Shown here piece after piece: positions 19,417 to 27,997 of a DNA stretch of 64,000 nt (position 1 is the first letter of the stretch; every line of letters begins with the position of its first letter). The DNA is taken from contig NZ_LT629702.1 of assembly GCF_900103345.1 (NCBI RefSeq), forward strand, positions 1,550,001 to 1,614,000, written 5' to 3'. This stretch comes from Pseudomonas azotoformans (lineage in GTDB: Bacteria; Pseudomonadota; Gammaproteobacteria; Pseudomonadales; Pseudomonadaceae). Below the pieces are notes generated by a model. The model did not search any database and was not told the DNA's origin. It worked only from the letters and a program-made list of their open reading frames with translations. A program made the position numbers and the translations under genes.

Positions 19417-20102
19417 GCCTTGGCTTGTTGTTCCAGGTGCAGTTGCAATTGCGGGTCGATTTGCAACTGCCCTGCCAGGTCGTCCAGGTAATTGCGTTCG
19501 GCGTCCTGCTGATCGTCCACCAGCATCACACTGGCCAGGTACACCTCGGCCGCCACGGCCGGGTCGCTGGCAAACTCAGCGAAATCTGCGGCATCCAGCG
19601 GCTTGGCCACTTCGGCGTCGAGCCACTGTTGCAATTGCGGGTCGTCGGTGTGCCGGCCCAGCTCATTGGAGATCAACTGCTGCTCTTGCTCATCGATGCG
19701 CCCGTCTGCCTTGGCCGCCGCGATCAAGGCACGCAATATGGCGTGGCTGTGGGCTTCGGCGGCGGGGCCGTCAAGCTGGTCTACTGTCTGGAAGGCTTGC
19801 TGCGGTGCGTTGGCCTGCTGGCGTTGCCAGGCTTGATAGGCCTGGAATGCGGCCATGCCCAGGGAGGCCAGTGCCGCATAATTCATCCCGCCTGTGCGCC
19901 CTTGGGCAGGACGAGCGCCCGTCGCACCGCCCAGCATGCCGCCAAGGCCACCCAATAGGTCACCCAGGCCGCCACCGGTTGAAGCATTGCCGGTGCTGGT
20001 GCCTTTCAATAAGCCGCCCAGCAACCCGCCGAGGCCGCCTGTGGAGGCACGGCCACCTTGCCCGGCGCGCAAGAGTTGTTCCAGTAAGTCGCTGGTGTTC
20101 AT
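19413..20102 (-). CDS. DUF533/TerB-like protein with Gly-rich N-terminus
   Basis: A 229-residue protein. The first ~75 residues are Gly/Leu repeats (GGLGGLLGGLLKG, GDLLGGLGGMLGG) that may associate with membrane. The C-terminal ~130 residues are helical with acidic IAAAKADGRIDEQEQQLI, as in TerB/DjlA-like and DUF533 proteins (YebE family), which are inner-membrane proteins of unknown role. The ATG at 20102 has GGGAGGG upstream. Monocistronic. Confidence 0.75.
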   Translation of the reverse strand: MNTSDLLEQLLRAGQGGRASTGGLGGLLGGLLKGTSTGNASTGGGLGDLLGGLGGMLGGATGARPAQGRTGGMNYAALASLGMAAFQAYQAWQRQQANAPQQAFQTVDQLDGPAAEAHSHAILRALIAAAKADGRIDEQEQQLISNELGRHTDDPQLQQWLDAEVAKPLDAADFAEFASDPAVAAEVYLASVMLVDDQQDAERNYLDDLAGQLQIDPQLQLHLEQQAKA

Positions 20103-20227
20103 GGTGCTACCCTCCCAGGGCGCAGTGTTGGCGTCTAACAACCATAGCCCGGCCTTGCCGGAACACCATGACCGCCGGGCGGGCACGGCTTATCATCCTG
20201 TCACCGCGCCTTCGAGAGACCACCCAC

Positions 20228-20755
20228 GTGAACCGGATTGAACACATCGCATTGATGGCCAACTACAACCAGTGGATGAACCGCAAGCTCTACGACGCGG
20301 CCAACACGTTGTCGGACGCGCAGTTGTCGATGGATCGCCAGGCATTTTTCGGCTCGATCCTCGGCACACTGAACCATTTGGCGCTGGGCGACACCGTCTG
20401 GCTCAAGCGCTTTGCCCGGCACCCCGCCGGCTACACAGCGCTGGCGCCGCTGGAGGCGATTGCCGCACCGCTCGACCTGAGGCAGTTGGCATTTGCCGAT
20501 ATCCGCGAACTGGCCACCTACCGCGCCTGGCTGGACCAACTGATCATCGACTGGGCCCACGCCGTGCGCGAGCCCGACCTGGATCAGCGCCTGCACTACA
20601 GCAACATGCGCGGCGTCGCAGCCGACAAGCCGTTCTTCGGCCTGCTGGTGCATTTCTTCAATCACCAGACCCATCACCGGGGCCAGGCCACCACGCTGCT
20701 GTCCCAAGTCGGGCTGGATGTGGGCACTACGGATTTGCTGGCGCTGATCGACTGA
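20228..20755 (+). CDS. DinB family metal-dependent hydrolase-like protein
   Basis: A 175-residue four-helix-bundle protein. The DinB metal triad is visible: His in LNHLALGD, then the pair in HFFNHQTHHRGQ. Family members include thiol S-transferases and proteins of unknown substrate. It starts at a GTG (20228, VNRIEHI) behind a GAGAG. The tail overlaps the convergent GFA gene by 29 bp. Confidence 0.8.
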   Translation: MNRIEHIALMANYNQWMNRKLYDAANTLSDAQLSMDRQAFFGSILGTLNHLALGDTVWLKRFARHPAGYTALAPLEAIAAPLDLRQLAFADIRELATYRAWLDQLIIDWAHAVREPDLDQRLHYSNMRGVAADKPFFGLLVHFFNHQTHHRGQATTLLSQVGLDVGTTDLLALID

Positions 20756-21200
20756 ACTCAGCGTACGCCTGCAGCAAGCGCGGGAACTCCTGAGGTTCGG
20801 GCAATTGCGCAAAACTTTCAACGGCGGGCGTGGACACCCAAGCCAGTTTCTCGCAGGTCCAGGTTTCCATGAACGGTACGTAAGCACTGGCGTTATGCAG
20901 CAAAGTCGCACGCACGTTGACGAACTCATCGATGCCATGGGGACGGGTGAACAGCCAACTCATGCAGTGCGGGCAAAAGTAATGCCGGTCCGCGCCCTGC
21001 AGGCCGCCGATCACCGGGCAGCCCTGGGTCACCGTAAAACCGCTGGCGGGAATCAACGCGCTCAGGGAGAACGCGCTGGAGGACATCTTCTGGCAACCGG
21101 TGCAGTGACAGGCCATGGTGATCACTGGGGCGGCACTCACGCTGAAACGTACATGTTCACAACGGCAGCTACCCTCTTGCGGCAGGGTGTCGGCACTCAT
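20727..21200 (-). CDS. GFA/CENP-V domain zinc protein
   Basis: A 157-residue protein of the glutathione-dependent formaldehyde-activating-like family. Zinc ligands are visible as CRC in GSCRCEHVRF, CHCTGCQK and CPHC in YFCPHCMSW. Many family members are of unknown function, so formaldehyde chemistry is not implied. ATGs at 21203 and 21200 are both possible behind AAGGA; 21200 gives better spacing. Confidence 0.82.
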   Translation of the reverse strand: MSADTLPQEGSCRCEHVRFSVSAAPVITMACHCTGCQKMSSSAFSLSALIPASGFTVTQGCPVIGGLQGADRHYFCPHCMSWLFTRPHGIDEFVNVRATLLHNASAYVPFMETWTCEKLAWVSTPAVESFAQLPEPQEFPRLLQAYAEFSRSAPANP

Positions 21201-21315
21201 CATCACTTCCTTTCATGGATGGGGTGGGTGGCAGGTTAACGTCCGACCTCGACCTTGAACAGGCCATACTCCCAACCGAACGCTGAGCTGCACCTGGGGT
21301 CGTAACCTTAGGTGC

Positions 21316-21366
21316 CGGGGTTTTACTACCCCGCCCTCCCCGCGTGCATCGTGGGTCTACCGATGC
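21316..21366 (+). promoter_or_regulatory. Two stem-loops in the 5' region of the Cys-pair protein gene
   Basis: CGGGG/CCCCG with an 8-base loop (21316-21333) and GCATCG/CGATGC with a 9-base loop (21346-21366) lie in the 78 bp before the start at 21394. They could form a structured mRNA leader. Neither has a T-run. Confidence 0.35.
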
Positions 21367-21393
21367 GCGTACCCCCAAGAAGGAGACGCTTAC

Positions 21394-21675
21394 ATGGTCA
21401 TTCACTTCAAGGTCGCCGGCCACCTCGCCTGTGGTCACCACGGCAACAACCTGCCTTCCAGCACCGAGCTGAACCGGGTCAAATGCCGTACCTGCCGCAA
21501 TACCGAAGCCTACAAGGAAGCGCGCCGCACCCAGCGCAATGCCGCCCGCCGTGCCAATCGCAAGGCCAAGAGCCACACCGCCGTCGACTGGCGCAGTGCA
21601 TGGACACAACGGTTGACGGACTTGCCAGGGTTGCAGCGTTTGCCACGGGGGTTTAGTGGTCAGCCGTTTGTATAA
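21394..21675 (+). CDS. Small basic protein with paired cysteine motifs
   Basis: A 93-residue protein. Cys and His in HLACGHHGN and the CRTC pair about 18 residues later look like a zinc site. A very basic Arg/Lys/Ala helix follows (EARRTQRNAARRANRKAKS), which suggests nucleic-acid binding. AAGGAG precedes the ATG. The gene ends just before a strong terminator. No family recognised. Confidence 0.65.
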   Translation: MVIHFKVAGHLACGHHGNNLPSSTELNRVKCRTCRNTEAYKEARRTQRNAARRANRKAKSHTAVDWRSAWTQRLTDLPGLQRLPRGFSGQPFV

Positions 21676-21689
21676 GCCGCACATGCAAA

Positions 21690-21714
21690 AAAGCCCCGGA
21701 TGATCCGGGGCTTT
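21690..21714. terminator. Bidirectional intrinsic terminator
   Basis: Stem AAAGCCCCGGA / TCCGGGGCTTT with a 3-base loop, followed by T residues on the + strand and preceded by A residues that serve the minus strand. It terminates the small Cys protein gene and the minus-strand tRNA-Leu transcript. Confidence 0.9.
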
Positions 21715-21775
21715 TTTTGTTCTTAAAAAAGATAAGGGCCTGCGTCAGGTTTCCCCGGCAAGCCCTTGATATCTA

Positions 21776-21862
21776 TGGTGCCCGAACCCGGAATCGAACC
21801 GGGACGCCCTTACGAGCGGGGGATTTTAAGTCCCATGCGTCTACCAGTTTCGCCATTCGGGC
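21776..21862 (-). tRNA. tRNA-Leu (anticodon UAA)
   Basis: An 87-nt tRNA on the minus strand with encoded CCA. It has acceptor GCCCGAA paired with TTCGGGC, D-loop GGTAGACGC, anticodon loop CTTAAAA (UAA), a long class II variable arm, and T-loop GGTTCGATTCC. The long variable arm and anticodon identify leucine. Confidence 0.95.
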
Positions 21863-22074
21863 GGCAGCGCGTGTTGCAGGGTTGGGAATATATAGATCCC
21901 TTCGCCTCGATGCAAGGTCGCAAGACAGCTTTATCGCACAACTGGACGGATGAAAAAAGCTTGTTAGATCAGTGATCTAGATTAGCTTTTGGAAGCCAGT
22001 CCAAGAGACCTGTTGCTCGGCAACCCGCCCGCTCTGGTACTGTGACGCACCCAACGGAATGGACACATCGCAGA

Positions 22075-22401
22075 ATGGACTCACGCAAGGCACTTACAAT
22101 CATTGCCCTGGCATTGCTCGGCAACTCAGTCGTGGCCGCCGAGAACAACAACCCGTTTCAGGCCGCGCTGATGCTCACGTCGGTCGCTCCGTTTGTGCTG
22201 ACCTCCGGCGCCTTGGCGTTAACCTCCGCTATTCCTGACCTGTTCAAATCCTCCAGAAGCGATGCACTTGCGTATATCGGATCAGGGGGAGAGATCCGTG
22301 GGGCGCAGTTTGAACAGGCATCGCGCTACTACCGTTCAAACTACACTGCGCCCCTAATGTCTGACATGCAGTTGGCCCAGGTTATTGCCACGACTCTCTG
22401 A
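22075..22401 (+). CDS. DUF2388 family secreted protein
   Basis: A 108-residue Pseudomonas-type protein with a signal peptide (MDSRKALTIIALALLGNSVVAA). The C-terminal half is the family signature: DALAYIGSGGEIRGAQFEQA, then APLMSDMQLAQVIA. Function unknown; probably periplasmic. A GTG at 22042 would add 11 residues before the signal peptide, so the ATG at 22075 is preferred. Confidence 0.75.
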   Translation: MDSRKALTIIALALLGNSVVAAENNNPFQAALMLTSVAPFVLTSGALALTSAIPDLFKSSRSDALAYIGSGGEIRGAQFEQASRYYRSNYTAPLMSDMQLAQVIATTL

Positions 22402-22431
22402 CTCTTCAGCCCAACAAGGAAGTCATCGCTG

Positions 22432-22701
22432 ATGCACAACTCCCCCACCTGGCTACGCACAACCCTGTCGATACCGGTCTACGCGACGTCTGCCGTGTTT
22501 TGGATATTGACCGTCTACCTGATCGTCACTGCGTCGGTGAAGATGCTCTCCCGATTTGTGAGGCCGGAGCAGATTGGCGAAGGGGTGGTCGACTTGCTCG
22601 TAGCCGTTGCCTTGGCCGCTCTGGGTAGCGGCCTGTGGAAACTGGGCCGGTATATTCGGACTTCATCCTTCAAAAGGCCGGCGAAGGCGACTTTGACGTA
22701 G
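22432..22701 (+). CDS. Small two-helix membrane protein
   Basis: An 89-residue protein with two hydrophobic stretches (VYATSAVFWILTVYLIVTAS and VVDLLVAVALAALGSGLW) and a basic tail, so probably an inner-membrane hairpin protein. AAGGAAG lies upstream. It follows the DUF2388 gene by 30 bp and may share its transcript. Family unknown. It ends one base before the convergent neighbour. Confidence 0.55.
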   Translation: MHNSPTWLRTTLSIPVYATSAVFWILTVYLIVTASVKMLSRFVRPEQIGEGVVDLLVAVALAALGSGLWKLGRYIRTSSFKRPAKATLT

Positions 22702-23031
22702 CTACTCTGTAACAGACGCAGCGTCTGGCGCAGGCTTCTTGAGCGCCAGCGCTGGATCGGGCACCTCGACCCAGCCCTTCTTCAGATACTCACCTGCCAC
22801 GATTTTACGTATCAGGAAACAGTAGATGATGGGCAATACTGCAATCGGTATTGCCGCCCAGGGCGGGCCTGCCAAGAGGCCCAGTCCGAGGGCGGCCCCC
22901 CAGATCAGCAAGTGGCGCCAAAGGCCCGCGAAGAGCAGGTAGAGAGGGCCGAGAAACAATACGGCCAGGACCTGAAAGGCGTCGACCTCTTCAACCTGGT
23001 CACTGTCCGGATGTTTGAAATAGCGGGTCAT
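22702..23031 (-). CDS. Small membrane protein (DUF2628-like)
   Basis: A 109-residue protein: acidic N-terminus, then three hydrophobic segments (VLAVLFLGPLYLLFAGLW, LLIWGAALGLGLLAG, IAVLPIIYCFLI) and a short tail with LKKGWVEV. The layout resembles DUF2628 proteins, which sit in the inner membrane with unknown role. AAGGA before the ATG at 23031 decides the start over an in-frame codon 14 residues earlier. Confidence 0.6.
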   Translation of the reverse strand: MTRYFKHPDSDQVEEVDAFQVLAVLFLGPLYLLFAGLWRHLLIWGAALGLGLLAGPPWAAIPIAVLPIIYCFLIRKIVAGEYLKKGWVEVPDPALALKKPAPDAASVTE

Positions 23032-23261
23032 TGCACTGTCCTTGTGGGGTGAGAAGCCCGAAGAATCTAACACTGTAGGCCTTGTATTCCTACTGAACCA
23101 TCAGCCTTTCCTGACGAGCCTGCGGGTCGCTGCCCATTGATGTTGAAGCCGACTATGCTAAGGCGATGTTCCTGATCCGAGACGTCAGGCTCGCCCGCCT
23201 CTGGTTCCCCGGCGGCTGGTAGCTGAATACCCGCAGTGATCCCCCTTATCGGAGACTCGAG

Positions 23262-23867
23262 ATGAATCCCAACGCCACCGCCCTTGTCCTGATCGAATTC
23301 CAGAACGACTTCACCACCCCGGGTGGTGTGTTCCATGACGCGGTCAAAGACGTGATGCATCAGTCCGACATGCTGGCCAACACCGCCACCACCGTGCAAC
23401 AAGCGCGCACACTGGGCGTAAAGATCATTCACCTGCCCATCCAGTTCGCCGAAGGCTATCCGGAGCTGGCATTGCGCGACTATGGGATTCTCAAAGGTGT
23501 AGCCGACGGCAGCGCGTTTCGTACCGGCAGTTGGGGGGCCGAAATCAGCGAGGCGATTACCCGTGAACCCGGGGATATTCTCGTGGAAGGCAAGCGCGGG
23601 CTGGATGGTTTTACCACCACGGGCCTGGATCTGGTGCTGCGCAACAATGGTGTCCAGAACCTGGTGGTGGCCGGGTTCCTGACCAATTGCTGTGTCGAGG
23701 GCACGGTGCGGTCAGGTTATGAGAAGGGTTACAACGTGGTGACCTTGAGCGACTGCACCGCCACCTTCACCGACGAACAACAAAAGGCCGCCGAAAACTT
23801 CACGCTGCCGATGTTTTCGAAGGTGTTGCGCCATACCGAGTTTCTTGGGGCGTTGAGCGCCCAGTAA
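23262..23867 (+). CDS. Isochorismatase-like cysteine hydrolase
   Basis: A 201-residue cytosolic hydrolase. The catalytic set of the family is visible: Asp16 in EFQNDF, Lys in VEGKRGLDG, and the nucleophile Cys in TNCCVEGTVR, next to the typical cis-peptide region VVAGFLTN. Substrates in the family include isochorismate, nicotinamide and other amides; none can be chosen here. Monocistronic, ending at a strong bidirectional terminator. Confidence 0.85.
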   Translation: MNPNATALVLIEFQNDFTTPGGVFHDAVKDVMHQSDMLANTATTVQQARTLGVKIIHLPIQFAEGYPELALRDYGILKGVADGSAFRTGSWGAEISEAITREPGDILVEGKRGLDGFTTTGLDLVLRNNGVQNLVVAGFLTNCCVEGTVRSGYEKGYNVVTLSDCTATFTDEQQKAAENFTLPMFSKVLRHTEFLGALSAQ

Positions 23868-23870
23868 GAA

Positions 23871-23904
23871 AAAGGGAGCGACTGATCACTCAGTCGCTCC
23901 CTTT
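23871..23904. terminator. Bidirectional intrinsic terminator
   Basis: A 15-bp perfect stem AAAGGGAGCGACTGA / TCAGTCGCTCCCTTT with loop TCAC. It ends both the cysteine hydrolase gene on the + strand and the pst-Fic-HAD transcript on the minus strand. Confidence 0.92.
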
Positions 23905-23907
23905 GTG

Positions 23908-24501
23908 TCAACCGTTGAGCGTCAACCCCGGATACGCCCGCACCGGCACCTTGTGCCGCTGCGGTTGCTGCCGGGCAAGCTGCGCCTGGACCTGCGCAAC
24001 CGCATCCAGCACCCGTTGCGCCCACTGCTCGTCTTCCGGGTCGACGACTACCACGCGAAAACCATGGTCGACGCCTTCAAGCTGCACGCCCTCGGAATCA
24101 TCGACATGCAAGTCGATATCGAAGGCAGGCGGGAATTTCGACGGTGTGCTCGTCAGCCCACGCTCGGTGAGAGCCTGGTTGTGTCGCACGCTGTTGACCA
24201 CGCCATCCACATGGATGCCATACAGCAGCAACCAACGACGGATGTACGACGGCGTGCGGCCCGACGAGGTGTAGACCCACACGCTGCAGCCCTGGCGGCG
24301 CAGCTCGCGGGTCAGCTTGCGGGTGCCGCTGCGCAGCGGCTCACCCAGCCAACGGTGCACACACGCCGGCAAGCGGCTGTGTTCGGTCGCGCTGTGGTGC
24401 AGCTGGCAGGCCAGCGTGTCATCGATATCGAACGAGATACGGATGCGTTGACGCTTGAACACCCGCTTGATTGTGTCGAGCACTGGGTACCTTCCCATCA
24501 T
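23908..24501 (-). CDS. HAD-superfamily hydrolase-like protein
   Basis: A 197-residue protein with HAD motif I in FDIDDTLAC (the two catalytic Asp), motif II in VYTSSGR and an acidic HVDDSEG that may be motif IV. A phosphatase activity is likely, substrate unknown. The ATG overlaps the stop of the upstream Fic-like gene by four bases, so the two are translated together. It is the last gene of a transcript that probably begins at pstS. Confidence 0.75.
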   Translation of the reverse strand: MMGRYPVLDTIKRVFKRQRIRISFDIDDTLACQLHHSATEHSRLPACVHRWLGEPLRSGTRKLTRELRRQGCSVWVYTSSGRTPSYIRRWLLLYGIHVDGVVNSVRHNQALTERGLTSTPSKFPPAFDIDLHVDDSEGVQLEGVDHGFRVVVVDPEDEQWAQRVLDAVAQVQAQLARQQPQRHKVPVRAYPGLTLNG

Positions 24502-25196
24502 TGATTTCCCTGATACACAGGCACAGGTGTGTCGCTCAGGAAAAACTCCATTGGATCAGGGGCCTTATCTTCCAGGAACGCGGCATATTTTTTCTTGATC
24601 TTGGGCAATTCGTACAAGGCCATTACGCCATGCTTGGCGGAGTTGCGTATGACCGAAGACGGGTTGAAATAGCCCTCGGCGTTGTCCAGCGTCAACACGA
24701 ACGGCGCCAACCCCTCGCGCATCAACAGGTAGCTGACGATCAGCGAGCCACTGCGGTGGTTGCCTTCAATGAACAACTGCGGCTTGCTGAGCACCCGCAC
24801 ATACACCCCGGCTGCGCGCTTCCACACCGACTCGCTGTGGTGCTTGCAGTACCAGTTGTACAAATCCTTGATGCCACCTTCGACATTATTGAAAAAATGC
24901 ACTTCGGTGGCCGCCAGGTGCTGGGCGTATTCACGCCTGCGTACCGGGTCCGTGCCGCACAGCACGGTGGCGTTGATCTCCAGCATCAGGTTCAGCTGCT
25001 GAAGGTCGAACAGATCGACACCGCGCGCCACATAGTCGTCAATCAGGGCGTAGCCTTCAAGCACATTCTGCAGCACTTCGTCCGTCAGCGGGTCGCGTGG
25101 CTCGGTAAAGTCCCGGCTGAGCTGGGCAAAACGGCTCTGGACCTCACGCAGGGCGCGTTCGATGGCGAGCAAATCAAGACGACGTGTTGCAGTCAT
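24498..25196 (-). CDS. Fic-like protein with degenerate active site
   Basis: A 232-residue protein. Residues 138-151 read KPQLFIEGNHRSGS, closely matching the Fic core HxFx(D/E)GN(G/K)RxxR. The catalytic His is replaced by Gln140 and the last Arg by Ser151. True Fic enzymes transfer AMP or other groups to hydroxyl side chains and need that His, so this protein is probably inactive in that reaction or works differently. The ATG at 25196 has AGGA upstream. It lies 30 bp after pstB and overlaps the HAD gene, which suggests a phosphate-linked operon. Confidence 0.7.
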   Translation of the reverse strand: MTATRRLDLLAIERALREVQSRFAQLSRDFTEPRDPLTDEVLQNVLEGYALIDDYVARGVDLFDLQQLNLMLEINATVLCGTDPVRRREYAQHLAATEVHFFNNVEGGIKDLYNWYCKHHSESVWKRAAGVYVRVLSKPQLFIEGNHRSGSLIVSYLLMREGLAPFVLTLDNAEGYFNPSSVIRNSAKHGVMALYELPKIKKKYAAFLEDKAPDPMEFFLSDTPVPVYQGNQ

Positions 25197-25226
25197 TGGC
25201 AATCCTGAAAAACGATGAATGGCGGG

Positions 25227-26039
<813 letters not shown>

Positions 26040-26064
26040 GTTCAAAATTCAGATGCTCCCGTTC

Positions 26065-26958
26065 TTAGTACTTGGGCTTGCCGAAAATACGGCTCACGAT
26101 ATTCACGACCAGCACGATCATCACCAGCACCAACGAAGCCGCCCAGGCGAGCTCCAGCTGGTTGTCGAACGGCATGCCGGAGAAGTTGTAGATCAGCACG
26201 GCCAAGGACGCCGTCGGATTCATCACCGCCAGGCTGCCGTCGTGGTAGATCCAGTAGTTGCTGAACAGCGCGGTGAACAACAGCGGCGCGGTTTCGCCGG
26301 CGGCGCGGGCCACGGCGAGCATGACGCCTGTGAGGATCGCGGGCATGCCGGTGGGCAAGACGATTTTCCAGATCACCTGCGAGCGGGTGCAGCCCATGCC
26401 GTAGGCGGCGTCCTTCATGATCTTGGGCACCATCTTCATCGACTCTTCCGCCGTCAGCACCACGATCGGCAGCATCAGCACGGCCAATGCCACGCCACCG
26501 GCCGGGGCCGAGTATGTGCCGGTGGTCATCACCACCAGGGCGTAGGCGAACACGCCCGCCAGGATCGATGGCAAGCCGGTGAGCATCTTGGCGGCAAAGC
26601 GCGAGGCGTTCGCCAGCTTGCTGTCCGGCCCCAATTCCGCGAGGAAAATCGCCGCCAGGATGCCGACCGGCACCGCGATGGCGGCGGCAATACCGACCAT
26701 CACGAAGGTACCGGCCATGGCATTACCAAAACCGCCTCCAGTCTCGAAACCGGTAGGTGGCAGTTCGGTGAACACCTCCAGGCTCAGGCGCGCACCGCCA
26801 CGGGTGATCAGCATGTAGAGCACGGAAATCAGCGGCACGCTGGCCAGCAGCGCGCCAAACCACACCAGGGTGGTCAGCACCAGGCTGCGCAGGGCACGGC
26901 CTTCGAACCGGCGCTGTAGGCTCGGCATGGCCGTCATCGGCGTAGAAAGGTCAGTCAT
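26065..26958 (-). CDS. pstA: Phosphate ABC transporter permease PstA
   Basis: Inner-membrane channel half of the phosphate importer. The 297 residues form about six hydrophobic helices, with the permease loop AAYGMGCTRSQVIWKIVLP and the family's ARAAGETAPLLFTAL. The ATG shares one base with the pstC stop (TAATG), indicating translational coupling. Confidence 0.95.
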   Translation of the reverse strand: MTDLSTPMTAMPSLQRRFEGRALRSLVLTTLVWFGALLASVPLISVLYMLITRGGARLSLEVFTELPPTGFETGGGFGNAMAGTFVMVGIAAAIAVPVGILAAIFLAELGPDSKLANASRFAAKMLTGLPSILAGVFAYALVVMTTGTYSAPAGGVALAVLMLPIVVLTAEESMKMVPKIMKDAAYGMGCTRSQVIWKIVLPTGMPAILTGVMLAVARAAGETAPLLFTALFSNYWIYHDGSLAVMNPTASLAVLIYNFSGMPFDNQLELAWAASLVLVMIVLVVNIVSRIFGKPKY

Positions 26959-27923
26959 TATTTAGTCCCCCGCTGGGCGTAGACCATGATCATCGAACCG
27001 ATGATGTTCACCAGCAGCGTGATGAACATCAGCACCAGGGCGGCATACATCAACACTTCGATCTCGTTGGGCCCGGCTTCGGGGAAGTTCAGCGCCAACA
27101 AGGCCGCGAGGGTGTTGGCCGGAGCAAACAGCGACAGCGAGATGTTGTTGGCGTTACCGACCAGCATGGCCAGGGCCATGGTTTCACCCAGGGCACGACC
27201 GAGACCCAGCACCAGCGAACCGAAAATGCCAGTCGCAGCGGACGGCACCATCACCTTGAGGATCGCTTCCCAATGAGTGGTGCCCATGCCGTAGGCGGCT
27301 TGCTTGGTTTTCATCGGTACACCCGTGAGGGCGTCCTGGGAAACGGCAGCGATGGTCGGCAGAATCATGATCGCCAGCACCAACGCGGCCGGTAACAGGC
27401 CCGGCCCGCTGAGGGACGTGCCGAAAAAAGGAATCCAGCCCAGTTCGCTGTTCAGCCACGCGGTGAGCGGGCGGATGGCCGGGATCACCACGTAGATGCC
27501 CCACAGGCCGTAGACCACGCTGGGGATGGCCGCGAGCAATTCGACGATGGTGCGGAACACCGCCGCCAGTTTGGCTGGCAGGAAATCCTGGGTGAGAAAA
27601 ATCGCCATGCTGACGCCGAAGAAACCCGCGATCAGCAACGCGATAAGGGCGCTGTAAAGCGTGCCCCAAATAGCTGGCAAAATGCCGTACTTGCCTTGGT
27701 TAACGTCCCAGACACTGCCGAACAGCACATCGAAACCGTGCTTTTCCATGCCGGGAAGTGCCTTGCGCCCTACTTCGAAGACCAGCGCGAAGACCAGCGC
27801 CAGCACCAACACCACGCCTATGCGTGCAAGCGCACGGAAGGTGCGGTCAACCACGAAATCCTTGGTAGAGGGTGGCTGGCACGCAGAATCCGGGTTGACC
27901 GGTACGACAAAGGGTTTGTTCAT
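26958..27923 (-). CDS. pstC: Phosphate ABC transporter permease PstC
   Basis: Second channel subunit of the phosphate importer. The 321-residue protein has an N-terminal cytoplasmic stretch, about six helices, the loop AAYGMGTTHWEAILKVMVP and the signature GLGRALGETMALAMLVGN. The start at 27923 (MNKPFVVPV) follows GGAATC. It is separated from pstS by a strong hairpin, so its level is probably lower than that of the binding protein. Confidence 0.95.
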   Translation of the reverse strand: MNKPFVVPVNPDSACQPPSTKDFVVDRTFRALARIGVVLVLALVFALVFEVGRKALPGMEKHGFDVLFGSVWDVNQGKYGILPAIWGTLYSALIALLIAGFFGVSMAIFLTQDFLPAKLAAVFRTIVELLAAIPSVVYGLWGIYVVIPAIRPLTAWLNSELGWIPFFGTSLSGPGLLPAALVLAIMILPTIAAVSQDALTGVPMKTKQAAYGMGTTHWEAILKVMVPSAATGIFGSLVLGLGRALGETMALAMLVGNANNISLSLFAPANTLAALLALNFPEAGPNEIEVLMYAALVLMFITLLVNIIGSMIMVYAQRGTK

Positions 27924-27951
27924 TGGTTGATTCCGGAACAAGGGGGGATCG

Positions 27952-27983
27952 CTCCCGACATGGCTGACAGCCCATGCCGGGAG
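27952..27983. promoter_or_regulatory. Intercistronic hairpin between pstS and pstC
   Basis: CTCCCGACATGG / CCATGCCGGGAG pair over 12 positions with one A-C mismatch and an 8-base loop. There is no T-run. Such hairpins after binding-protein genes commonly protect the upstream mRNA, which would raise PstS relative to PstCAB. Confidence 0.6.
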
Positions 27984-27997
27984 TGGCGTGGCGAGCC

